The notes beneath the pieces were generated by a model that was not told the origin of the DNA, searched no databases, and saw only the letters and a list, made by a program, of their open reading frames with translations. This document shows positions 34,029 to 44,604 of a stretch of DNA of 64,000 bases, piece after piece; within the stretch, counting starts at the first letter, position 1, and each line of letters begins with the position of its first letter. A program made the position numbers and the translations under genes. The stretch is from NCBI RefSeq assembly GCF_019175385.1, contig NC_083348.1, forward strand, positions 45,654,950 through 45,718,949, written 5' to 3'. The stretch is from Lycium barbarum. Its lineage: Eukaryota; Streptophyta; Magnoliopsida; Solanales; Solanaceae.

Positions 34029-34452
34029 TGTATATTGGGGGTGTTTTGGAGGTGATTTGAGAATGGATTTGATTCGATTTGGATATGTATTTATTGATAT
34101 TGTTGTTGGTATGGTGATTGATATTTTGGCTAAGTTGGAACCACGAGGACTATTTAGTTTTTAGGGAAGATGCTGCCCGGATATCGTTAGATTTCTAAGT
34201 AATTAAGGGTTGGTTTGAAAGAGTATCCTAATTTGATTATTAGCGATATTAAAGTCCAGTTATGTAAAGAAATTATAAATTACCTAGACAATTTGGTTAC
34301 ATATTGAGTTTAGTGGGCAACAAGAAACGAAATAAAGATGAAGAGCTAAGTACTATGTTGATAACACCTCTTTCCACGTGGCTTAATGGCAAGGCACAAA
34401 TAGTGACTATTTACAATTTTGGAATGTTCATCATAGATCCTATTAAGTTAGA
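34029..34452 (+). repeat. Element B 3' LTR, segment 2, cut off by element A
   Basis: It parallels 23748-24169 of the 5' LTR. The match ends after GTTAGA (34447-34452), where element A begins. The remaining 1.8 kb of this LTR is not found in the window. Confidence 0.85.
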
Positions 34453-34582
34453 TGTTACACCCTGGAAAATTTCGCGTTATCAAGCCTGTGGAAGGCTTAG
34501 TGTGAGCTCAAGGGAGAGCAGAGTTATACAAGGATTAGGGATGAGGATTATATTATCTGAGCATAAGAACATATATATGACA
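34453..34582 (+). repeat. Element A 5' LTR, segment 1 of 3
   Basis: It starts TGTTACACCCTGG. It is interrupted at 34583 by solo LTR I after the duplication TGACA (34578-34582). Confidence 0.8.
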
Positions 34583-37500
34583 TGTCACGACCCAACCCCG
34601 TGGGCCGCGATTGGTACCCTAACTGGGTACCCGTACATACCTACCCGACCGACTTTCGAATCATACAGATTTTTTTTTAACAGAAGTTACAGAAGTAGGT
34701 CGATACAAATATGGCACGCGCGCAAACATACATATATATACATACATACCTGAACATACAGACATTTACATATAAGCCGATAAGGCTAACATACCGACGA
34801 AACCCGTAACCCACACATCTATCTACAGGCCTCTACAGACATACAGAATCATATGACGGGACAGGGCCCCGCCGTACCCAGAATTTCCATACATATAGAA
34901 CATACGGAAGAACAGAAGATATATACCAAAAGTATATGCTCCGGATCGAAGGAGCTCTTCAAACAACAGAGTTAGAAACCTACGCTGGCGGCGTATCACC
35001 TGGTACGTCTATACCTGCGGGCATGTAGCGCAGCCCCCGAAGAGCGGGGGTCAGTACGAAAAATGTACCGAGTATGTAAAGCAGAAACATAGCAGATATA
35101 AACATAGTCCGAACCGGAGTCACAGAAATATAACGGACAGAACCATAAATCAGACGGACGGACAGAGTCATGATCCAGACAGACATACAGAGTCGTGGTT
35201 CATACAGATAAACAGAATCATGGTTCGGACAGACAGACGGAATCATAATACGGACAGACGAGCAGAATCAGTATCCATACAGACGTACAGAATCGGAGTC
35301 CATACGGGCGTACCGAATAAAAATCCATACGGACATACAGAATCAGAATCCATACGGACATACAGACATAGTCGTAATTCAGACGGACAGACAGAAGTAT
35401 GTCGGACAGAATTATGCATGCAGAGTAGTACAGAATCATACAGAGGCATGTGCTTAAATAAATACAGATGGCACACGCATACATTCATACAGATCCCGGC
35501 CCTGTCTGGGGGCGCGGTAACAGAACCCGGCCCTCTTAGTACGGGACGCGGTGGACAGACAGAATCAGATCAGATCATATGCCATCCTGGCCGCCATCCC
35601 CATACACATATCATAATATCATACAGACATACAGATCCTGGCCCGCACGCCGAGGGACGCGGTGAGCAATGCAGAGAAATATGCACGATAACAGAACCTG
35701 GCCCGGGACGCAGTGAAGGAATGCATTGAGACAGACACAAACCGATAAATGAGAAACTACTTACATACAGACTCAACATACAGACTCAATCAAACTGAAG
35801 GGTGCCAAACGGCGAGCCAAAATCAGAGTATCCGGATAGTATGCATAGTACGCGCCTATATCCTAGTTGGGAAAGCACGACAGATTATTATCAGAATCAG
35901 AATCTCAGATGTTCAAAAATCATTTCGTATAAATTGCACAAAATGGTTATATCATACACAAAATAGTAGTCCAAAGGTTTTTAGAGAAAATCGGATAAAA
36001 CGGGAGTATTTAAAATTTTACAGAAGATATCGGGCCTTGTGGGCCCGCCTCGGACCAACTCAAGGCTACATAGGTAAATTATTGCTAATAGACCTTACGA
36101 GGTCATCCATAGTCGTTTGGAAGTGTTCCGACTCCGTTAAAGGGAGTTTTGTACAAAAATTCACTTTAAAGGCAATTTGTAAGAAAATAGCTTCAATTGG
36201 ATTGAAGGAATTGGAGCGGTTTTCCGTCTCGAATTCCGGGGAACGGAGTCGTACTTAAGGCTCGCGGCCGAGCCTATCACATCCAGAACATGCCTAGGAA
36301 CAAAGGGAAATGCTTCACATACCTCGATGGCGCCTTATGCTCGCTTGGCGTCAATCCAAATTTCGTCCAAAATCTGGAAATGGTCAAGTTTACCATTTGT
36401 TAGTTTCAAACTTTCAATATTCCAACTTTACACATACTTGCCTACCGAAATTTCGGCAGCATTTCCTCTGTATATAAGACATCCCCGAGACTTAGCTCGG
36501 CTCAATTCATCAACACAACAACCCAGAAATGACATCAAAACATCAATAGACATTAAAACATACACTATGGCATCATTAGCCATCTTTCGACATAACGGAA
36601 CGTCTTTCGTTTCAAACTTACATTTCCAAACCAAACTCATTATTTTCATATTCATCATCCATCAAATTCATTACGACATACATCGGAGGCATCCATACCA
36701 TTTTCACACAATATTCATAAGATACGCAAACATTCAAACTTTCCGTTAAGTCACTACTTTTCCAATTTTTCCTAACCTTCCACATACAAGTTCATTATAC
36801 AATTCCATCTTCCAAATTCATCAACAATGATCATAATTTGCCTCTTGATACTTTCATTTCCATCTTTACATAAATCCTAACAAAGTTGCATATTCTCCTA
36901 CAACAACTTAATAACCATTTTTTTCCAAGATAATAAAGATTGTCATCTTTCCATTCACTTCACCATAACACACTTAGCATGAAAACAAGATCAAATTCAT
37001 ATTCCATACTCAACATAGCACCACACGGCCACCTCCTATATTTTCCAATTTTCACTAATCCATTCCACTTTCATTTCTAACACAATTTCCATCATGCTAC
37101 AACTAAATTACAACATGAATTCAAGCCATCTTAAACATACAATTCATGCATAAATTCGGCCAACATGCATGATTTTCAACTCACAAAATTTCCATGTTTT
37201 TCACTCATTCACACATACTACAACATACATATACCACTCATAACATAGCAAAAGCATGAAATCCTTACCTTTCTTCAAGTTTTTCACTTGGAGGTTAAAA
37301 TTGTTTTCTTGCCACAATACTTATATTAACTTGTAGAGGACCTTGAGCTTAGTACTAATCTCACAAGACTTGGATTTTTAAATCAAAGATTGGCTCCCAA
37401 ATTTTTTCTTTCTTTTCTCTTTTCTCTTCTCCTCAAACCCGAACTCTCCCTTGTTCTTTTTTTTTTCTTTTGTTCTTGATTCCTTTTTCTTGAAGCATCT

Positions 37501-37824
37501 TTATACTTATCCATTATATGGATTTGTCACATGAGAAAGTTAATAATTCCATGGGCTTTGGGCCCTTCCCTTGGCCGGTTGGGCCTCTCCCCTTTGGGCC
37601 TTATTTTATTAATTCTTGTTGAGCCCAAATTGGTGGCTACATATTGTAATTCATGGGGCAAGTTTCCAAAATTCCAATTTTGCCCTTGGCCTCCTTTCGT
37701 AATTCCACGCCATTGAATTCATGACCTATACATTCATACCAAGTAAGGTCCAATTGTGGCCTTATTCATCACAAGTCAATTTATCTTGAATTTTTCGAAT
37801 AAACGAAAATGTCGGATGTAACAT
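34583..37824 (-). mobile_element. Solo LTR I
   Basis: Minus strand, from TGTTACATCCGACATTTTCG (37824) to GGGTTGGGTCGTGACA (34583); 3242 bases. Perfect TGACA duplications lie at 34578-34582 and 37825-37829. It includes a degenerate array of CAGACATACAGAATC units (about 35190-35420), a CACAC.. free core block near 35030 with the CCCCCGAAGAGCGGGGG hairpin, CCGAAATTTCGG near 36446, ACATACCT at 36317-36324 and TGGGCC motifs near 37550-37605. The frames at 34304-34753, 35220-35729 and 35749-36258 read through array or LTR sequence and are not genes. Confidence 0.93.
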
Positions 37825-38217
37825 GACATTTGGGGACCGTATGGAGTAAATCAGTTAACAAGTTACTTGATGATAGCCCTCGTAACCATAAGTTAAGGTG
37901 GGACCCACATGTCGGGATTTTATAAAGGACATATGAAGAGATATATGAGTATTACATGTGAAGTGGAGCAAGTCCTAAGAAGGACCCTTATGCCAAATAT
38001 GGGCATAAGCCCTCCAAAAGGATGATTTAAAGGTACGTTTTCGGATGACCTGACTTGGAGGGGCCAAAACGCTATTATAAGTTTGGAATTTGGAAAAACA
38101 CAAAGAATGACAGTTGTAGATAATTGAACGAGCTTTCCAACCGTAGGTTGTGGGCCTTCACAACATAACGGGATCAAGAGGTATGGCCATTTTAAGATCA
38201 GGACTCTAAGTTGCCAA

Positions 38218-38288
38218 ATGGCCCCGCGGGCCCCACATGAGTAAGTCGGTGGAACCGACCTAGGGGGGGGGTATAAATACCCCCATCA
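38218..38288 (+). promoter_or_regulatory. U3 inverted repeats and TATA box of element A LTR
   Basis: GGCCCCGCGGGCCCC and GTCGGTGGAACCGAC (38245-38259) precede a TATAAATA core (38272-38279). The core is enclosed in an inverted repeat with arms GGGGGTAT and ATACCCCC (38267-38284). The arrangement matches other LTRs here; a promoter role is inferred. Confidence 0.62.
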
Positions 38289-39613
38289 ACCCGTTTTTTT
38301 CAGCATAATAACATTCCAGAAGGTCCTAGAAGTCTCTCAAAACATCTCCCAAACATTGTAGTCGAATAAATCAAGAATTTAACAAGATTACGCCAAACTA
38401 GTCCGTGAAAGGCGATTGTTCTTGCTTCTACTTAAGTTTGGCGTTGGAGAAAGTTGATGTGGCTGAGTTTCTTCAAGTATAAGGTATGTTATTCATCCCA
38501 TCTCTTATTTTGAGTTTATTTGAAGGTCTAGCAAGCCTTAAAAATGAAAATAGTTATGGAGGAAAGGTCATAAAGTGTTATGTTGTAGTTGTTGTGTTTA
38601 TGGGATGTTTTGAGCATGTTGCGGCCGTGTGGATGGGCTGATTTATGCGTATAAAAATGGTATCTAACATTTTTGGTGTGTTGATGAGATTATACTCCTT
38701 GATTAGGATGGAAGAAAGTGTATGTTGTTGTTGTATGTTGAAAAACATCATGTGGGATGTTTATGGAATATATTGGTATGGATAATAGTGTTGTTGATGT
38801 TGGTATTGTTGTTGTTGTTGATTGGTTGCTGAATTGTAATTCTGGGCTAGGCATATAAACAGGGGAAATGCTGCCGAAATTTCGGCAGAATATAAATGAA
38901 TATATTTGAAGGACTAAGACAAGCGTATAACGATGAGTCTAATGATTGTGTAAATCCTCTTAAATGTAGACTTGCGAGCTTGGACAAATAAGCGTAGCTA
39001 ATAGGAGGTGGAATAGGTATGTTAAGGCTCGTCCCTTTCTTTCAAAGGCATGATTCCTACGTTATGATTTCATAAATATTTCCATATCTCCCTTGTCATC
39101 AAAAGTTAAAGGTCTATGATTCCAAGGCATGATTCCTATGTATGATTCCATAAATGTTTCCATAATAGCCTTGTTTTCAAAAGCTCGAAGTTCATGACTC
39201 TTAAAACCTCTTATGACGTTAGATGGAATATGTCCTATGATGATTGCGACAATGATGATGATTCTCTTTTTTTGAAACTCCGAAGCTATGATTTGAGCGC
39301 ATTATGAGATTATTGAGCCATTCCATGAATCCCTCAACCGTACTTATTGTTGATGGTCCCACCTCATATTACTCGTTCCTTCGAGGGGAGATATAGCAAT
39401 GATAACTATTTTATTTCCAGTGCTACCTAAGTTCATGATTCTCGAGACTCCTGCGAAATCGTTGATTTCATCTCGCGATGGTTGAACTTTTAAGGAATGA
39501 TATAGTGACAATGGTAATGCTAATTATGATGTTGGTTTCATTTATGCATTTTTATTATGTATGTATGTATGTATGTATGTATGTATGCATTGCATCCCAC
39601 TGATCAGTTGGGC

Positions 39614-39931
39614 ATAACACCGAGTCCCGAAAGGGCCGGGTACGGATAACACCGAGTCCCGAAAGGGCACGGTACAGATAACACTGAGTCCCGAAAGGGC
39701 CGGGTAGGATAACACCGAGTCCCGAAAGGGCCGAGTACGGATAACACCGAGTCCCGAAAGGGCCGGGTACGGATAACACTGAGTCCCGAAAGGGCCGGTT
39801 ATGGATAACACCGAGTCCTGAAAGGCCGGGTACGGTTAACATCGAGTCCCGAAAGGGCCGGGTACGGATAACAACTAGTCCCGAAAGGGCCGGGTACGGA
39901 TAACACCGAGTCCCGAAAGGGCCGGGTACAG
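39614..39931 (+). repeat. Ten-unit tandem array (32-bp unit) in A LTR
   Basis: Ten consecutive units of ATAACACCGAGTCCCGAAAG plus GGCCGGGTACGG fill the interval, with few differences between units. Each unit contains CCCGAAAGGG, which can fold. Minus-strand open frames here (39542-39977) have a repeated protein pattern only because 32-bp units cycle through three frames. Confidence 0.93.
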
Positions 39932-40188
39932 ATATGACAGTTGTATGTAAAGTAAGTGTAAATGTATGTGAATGCATATATATGTATGTTATCTATGGAT
40001 ATGTATGGAAAAGTTCTTAAAAGGTAAGCATGCCCGACATTCGCCTTAAAAGGGCATTCAGAGGCACAGGTTGATCTCTTTTATATTAATTTATCCCCAT
40101 GCGTCCATTATATTATTTTTCCATGTTCGGCATTTCTTACTATGTCACTGTTCATGCCTTAAATACTCAGTACATTGCTCGTACTGAC

Positions 40189-43100
40189 TGTCACGACCCA
40201 AACCCCGTGGGCCGCGACTGGTACCCTAACTGGGTACCCATACGTACCTACCCGATCGAATTCGAATCATACAGATATTTTTTTTTTTTAAAAACAGAAG
40301 TTACAGAAGTAGGCCGATACAACTACGGCACGCGTTCAAACATATATATATCTGGACATACAAAAACATACAGATAAGCCGATAAGGCTAACATACAGAC
40401 GAAACCCGTAACCCACACATCTATCTACAGGCCTCTACAGACATACAGAATCATATGACGGGACAGGGCCCCGCCGTACCCAAAATTTCCATACATACAG
40501 AACATACGGAAGAACAGAAGATATATACCAAAAGTATATGCTCCGGATCGAAGGAGCTCTTCAAACAGCAGAGTCAGAAACCTACGCTGGCGGCGTATCA
40601 CCTGGTGCGTCTGTACCTGCGGGCATGTAGCGCAGCCCCCGAAGAACGGGGGTCAGTACGAAAAATGTACCGAGTATGTAAAGCAGAACATAACAGATAT
40701 AAACATAGTCCGAACCGGAGTCACAGAAATATAATGAACAGAACCATAAATCAGACTGACGGACAGAGTCATGATCTAGACAGACATACAGAACCATGTC
40801 CCATACAAATAAACAGAATTATGGTTCGGACAGACAGACGGAATCATAATACGGACAGACGGGCAGAATCAGAATCCATACGGACATACAGAATCAGAAT
40901 CCATACGGACATACAGACGTAGTCGTCTTTCAGACGGACAGACAGAAGTATGTCGGACAGAATTATGCATGCAGAGTAGTACAGAGTCATACAGAATCAT
41001 ACAGAGGCATGTGCTTATATAAATATAGATAGCACACGCATACATTCATACAGATCCCGGCCCTGTCTGGGGGCGCGGTAACAGAACCCGGCCCTCTTAG
41101 TACGGGACGCGGTGGACAGACAGAATCAGATCAGATCATATGCCATCCTGGCCGCCATCCCCATACACAGATCATAATATCATACAGACATACAGATCCC
41201 GGCCCGTACGCCGAGGGACGCGGTGAACAATGCAGAGAAATATGCACGATAACAGAACCTGGCCCGGGTCGCAGTGAAAGAATGCATTGGGACAGACACG
41301 AACCGATAAATGAGAAACTACTTACATACAGACTCAACATACAGACTCAATCAAACTGAAGGGTGCCAAACGGCGAGCCAAAATCAGAATATCCAGATAG
41401 TATGCATAGTACGCGCCTATGTCCTAGTTGGGAAGGCACGACAGATTTTCATCGGAATGGGATTCTCAGATGTTCAAAAATCATTTGTATGAATTACGCA
41501 AAAATAGCCATATTATACACAAAATAACAGTCCAAAAGTTTTTAGAGAAAATCGGACCAAAACGGAAGTATTTAAAATTTTACAGAAGATATCGGGCCTT
41601 GTGGGCCCTCCTCGGACCAACTCGAGGCTACATAGGTAAATTATTGCTAATAGACCTTATGAGGTCATCCATAGTCGTTTGGAAGTGTTCCGACTCCGTT
41701 TAGGGAAGTTTTGTACAAAAATTCACTTTAAAGGCAATTTGTAAGAAAATAGCTTCAATTGAATTGAAGGAATTGGAGCGGTTTTCCGTCTCGAATTCCG
41801 GGGAACGGAGTCGTACTTAAGGCTCTCGGCCGAGCCTATCACATCCAGAACATGCCTAGGAACATAGGGAAGTGCTTCACATACCTGGATAACGCGTTAC
41901 GCTCGCTTGGCGTCAATCCAAATTTCGTCCAAAATCTGGAAATGGTCAAGTTTACCATTTGTTAGTTTCATTCTTTCAATATTCCAACTTTACCAATACT
42001 TGCCTACCGAAATTTCGGCAGCATTTCCTCTGTATATACGACATCCCCGAGACTTAGCTCGGCTCAATTCATCAACACAACAACCCAGAAATGACATCCA
42101 AACAACAACAAACATCAAGACATACACTAAGGCATCATTAGCCATCTTTCGACATAACGAAACATTTTTCGTTTCAAACTTGCATTTCCAAACCAAACTT
42201 ATTATTTTCATATCCATTATCCATCAAAATCATTACGACATACATCGGAGGCATCTATACCATTTTCACATAATATTCATAGGATACACAAACATTCAAA
42301 CCTTCCATTAAGTCACTACTTTTCCAATCTTTTCCTAACTTTCAACATACAAGTTCATAAACACATTTCCATATTCCAAGTTCATTATCATTAATCATAA
42401 TTTCAAGAAATCACGCTAAAGCGACATACTTTCCGACAACAACTTAACCAACAAATCCTTCGTTTTAGCTTAACCATTATCCTTCCATCTACTTCACAAA
42501 GTCATAACAACACAAATATTGCATTAAATAAATTCAACCCATCCACTTTCATATAAGGCACCACACGGCCAATATGCAATATCCCCCAACTTCCATTAAT
42601 TCATCCCACTTTCATTCCTAATACAATTTCCACCATACTACAACTCAATTACAACAAGAATTCAAACCATCAAAATCATGCAATATACATATATATATTC
42701 GGCCAACACACCCTTAGTTCCAACACACAAAATTTCCATGTTTTTCATTCATTCACACATACTACAACATACTTATACCATTTATAACATAACAAAAGCA
42801 TGAAATCCTCACCTTTCTTCAAGTTCTTCACTTGGAGGATAAAATTGTTTTCTTGCCACAATACTTATATTAACTTGTAGAGAACCTTGAGCTTAGTACT
42901 AATATCACAAGACTTGGATTTTTAAATCAAAGATTTGGCTCCCAAAATATTTCTTTCTTTTCTCTCTTCTTTTCTCCTCAAACCCGAAACCCTCTTATCT
43001 TTTTTTTTCTTGCTTGCTCTTTATTTTTTTCTTGAATGTTCCAAAGATGAACATTGGTCCAAGTATATACCCTTCATGTTAATTAGTCATGTGACTAATC

Positions 43101-43384
43101 ACATGACCAATATACATGGTCTTGGGCCAACCATGGCCGGTTGGGCCTCCCAATTGGGCCTTAGTTCTCTTATTTTTTTTTGAGTCCAAATTGGTGGCTA
43201 CATATTGTAATTCATGGGGTAAGTTTCCAAAATTCCAATTTTGCCCTTGGCCACCTTTCGTAATCCCACACCATAGTATTCACAACTTACACATTCATAC
43301 CAAGGAATGTCCAATTGTGGCCTTATTCATCACACGTTAATTTATCTTGAATCTTTCGAATAAACAACAATGTCGGATGTAACA
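40189..43384 (-). mobile_element. Solo LTR J
   Basis: A sibling of solo LTR I, same orientation, 3196 bases, with perfect CTGAC duplications at 40184-40188 and 43385-43389. It shares the CAGACATACAGAATC array, the CAGCCCCCGAAGAACGGGGG hairpin (near 40633), CCGAAATTTCGG near 42007, ACATACCT at 41879-41886 and TGGGCC motifs near 43122-43163. Copies I and J look closely similar throughout. The paired frames at 41907-42311 and 36327-36749 are the same LTR segment and lack coding support. Confidence 0.93.
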
Positions 43385-43828
43385 CTGACGTCCCTTCTTG
43401 TGGACGATGCGTTTCATGCCACGCAGGTGTATACAGTGAGTAGAGGATATTGCTAAAAGATGTTCCAGCGGGATTGGCGAGCTCCATTTCCTTCCGGAGT
43501 GTTGCCGAGTAAGAGTATCTGTGTTACGGTATATTGATTTATGTTAGAGACTTTGCAGACAGAGACACGTATATAGCATGTTAGTCTTGCAAGCGGCTCT
43601 GCAAGCCGATGTATCATTATGTATTATGTTACAAATTTCATATGGTTACAGATTTTACTTAATTTGAGAAGGATGAGAAGAATGATTTTGAAAAACTTTC
43701 ATTATGCATTTCATTTTGTGATTTAAGAGTCCAGTAAGATTATGAACATAACGAGAACCAACGGGTTCGCTCGGCTCTAAGTAAAGGGTCGGTTGCCCAC
43801 CATGCCTTATCAGGACTGGGGTGTGACA
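43385..43828 (+). repeat. Element A 5' LTR, segment 3 of 3
   Basis: After solo LTR J the conserved block resumes (GTCCCTTCTTGTGGACGATGCG, TTTCATGCCACGCAGGTGTA). The LTR ends TCAGGACTGGGGTGTGACA at 43828. The whole A LTR, without insertions, is about 2.9 kb. Confidence 0.88.
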
Positions 43829-44050
43829 AATTGGTATCAGAGCAGTTCGTCCTAGGGTTTGTCTGCAGAGTTGTGTCCAGTAGAGTCCTGTTTATGGTGT
43901 GAAGGGCGCCACATTTATAAACAGGAGGCTACGGGGCATCTAGGGTGGTTACTCTTCTTTCACATCTATGATCGTGCGATAAAGCCAAGTCATAGGAAAT
44001 GAGATTCCTTATACTGACCTTTGATCTCAGCAGAAGCACAGTATCGACGG
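43829..44050 (+). other. Element A primer-binding site and leader
   Basis: TGGTATCAGAGCAG at 43832-43845 is the initiator-Met primer-binding site. The leader aligns with D and B (GTCCAGTAGAGTCCTGTTTAT). It has the six-base self-complementary core GGCGCC at 43905-43910 in the position of GTGCAC in D and B. Confidence 0.87.
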
Positions 44051-44114
44051 GAGAAAGTGAGTGATGATATTGGAAGTCAGAGAGGTAAGTGACTTCGTTG
44101 AGGCTACGTTATCA

Positions 44115-44116
<2 letters not shown>

Positions 44117-44162
<46 letters not shown>
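44117..44162 (+). repeat. AT microsatellite in element A
   Basis: About 22 AT dinucleotides lie between the leader and the displaced 3' module. Confidence 0.9.
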
Positions 44163-44167
<5 letters not shown>

Positions 44168-44523
44168 ATCGGTTGACATAGAGGTAAGTCAGTGTAAGTA
44201 CAAGTAGAGGAATTGATTAAATGTATCCCTTGATGATAAGTTCAGTCATAAGTTTGTGAACTGGACAATTGAATGAATCGGTACAAAGGTAAGCACTGGC
44301 ACGAAGGATGTATGTCGGGTAAGGTAAGAACATTGCATTTATGATTGAGGTGTAAAGCTGAAGAATGAAAAGGAAAGGTAAACAAGAAGATATTACAGGG
44401 CAGATCGCTAAGGAATAAGGTACATCTCGAGGTGTGATATATGAGGCAAGTTTTGATATTTTTCTTTTTTTACCTGAAATTGGGAAACCTGGGTGGCTGG
44501 GACATGTCGTATGCATATATATG

Positions 44524-44604
44524 CCCTGTGAGGCATTGTTGGTATTTGCTGCGTGCAGGTTTTGGATAGTAAGAATTGTAAAGGAGACTCTGCCAGAAAT
44601 TTTC
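44524..44604 (+). other. Displaced 3'-untranslated module in element A
   Basis: CCTGTGAGGCATTGTTGGTATTT...GGAGACTCTGCCAGAAATTTTC matches the element B module at 26540 and resembles the pre-polypurine region of gag-pol elements. It lies about 700 bases after the primer-binding site. Confidence 0.6.

Larger units (their letters stand above)
37825..40188 (+). repeat. Element A 5' LTR, segment 2 of 3
   Basis: It continues the A LTR after solo LTR I. It holds the promoter-like zone (38218-38288), an AAGGTATGT near 38483, the CTGCCGAAATTTCGGCAG palindrome (38871-38888), AGGTATGT at 39015-39022, a TATG microsatellite (39555-39590), a ten-unit tandem array (39614-39931) and the conserved CTCAGTACATTGCTCGTACTGAC at 40166-40188. 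Solo LTR J cuts it there. Confidence 0.85.

Noticed and set aside
35220..35729. Forward frame of 169 codons with repeated Arg-Thr-Tyr-Arg units
   Set aside because: Translation of the degenerate CAGACATACAGAATC array in solo LTR I; the sibling J has the same array with a different frame structure.
39614..39931. Possible CRISPR-like array
   Set aside because: The units are contiguous tandem repeats without unique spacers, inside a plant LTR.
39542..39977. Minus-strand open frames with a repeated protein pattern (Arg-Pro-Phe-Arg-Asp-Ser)
   Set aside because: They are translations of a 32-bp tandem array in the A LTR. The unit length is not a multiple of three, so the pattern cycles frames. 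No domain or start context supports a gene.
34583..43384. I and J as the two LTRs of one element
   Set aside because: Each has its own perfect and different target duplication, and the DNA between them is the host A LTR, not an internal region with a primer-binding site.
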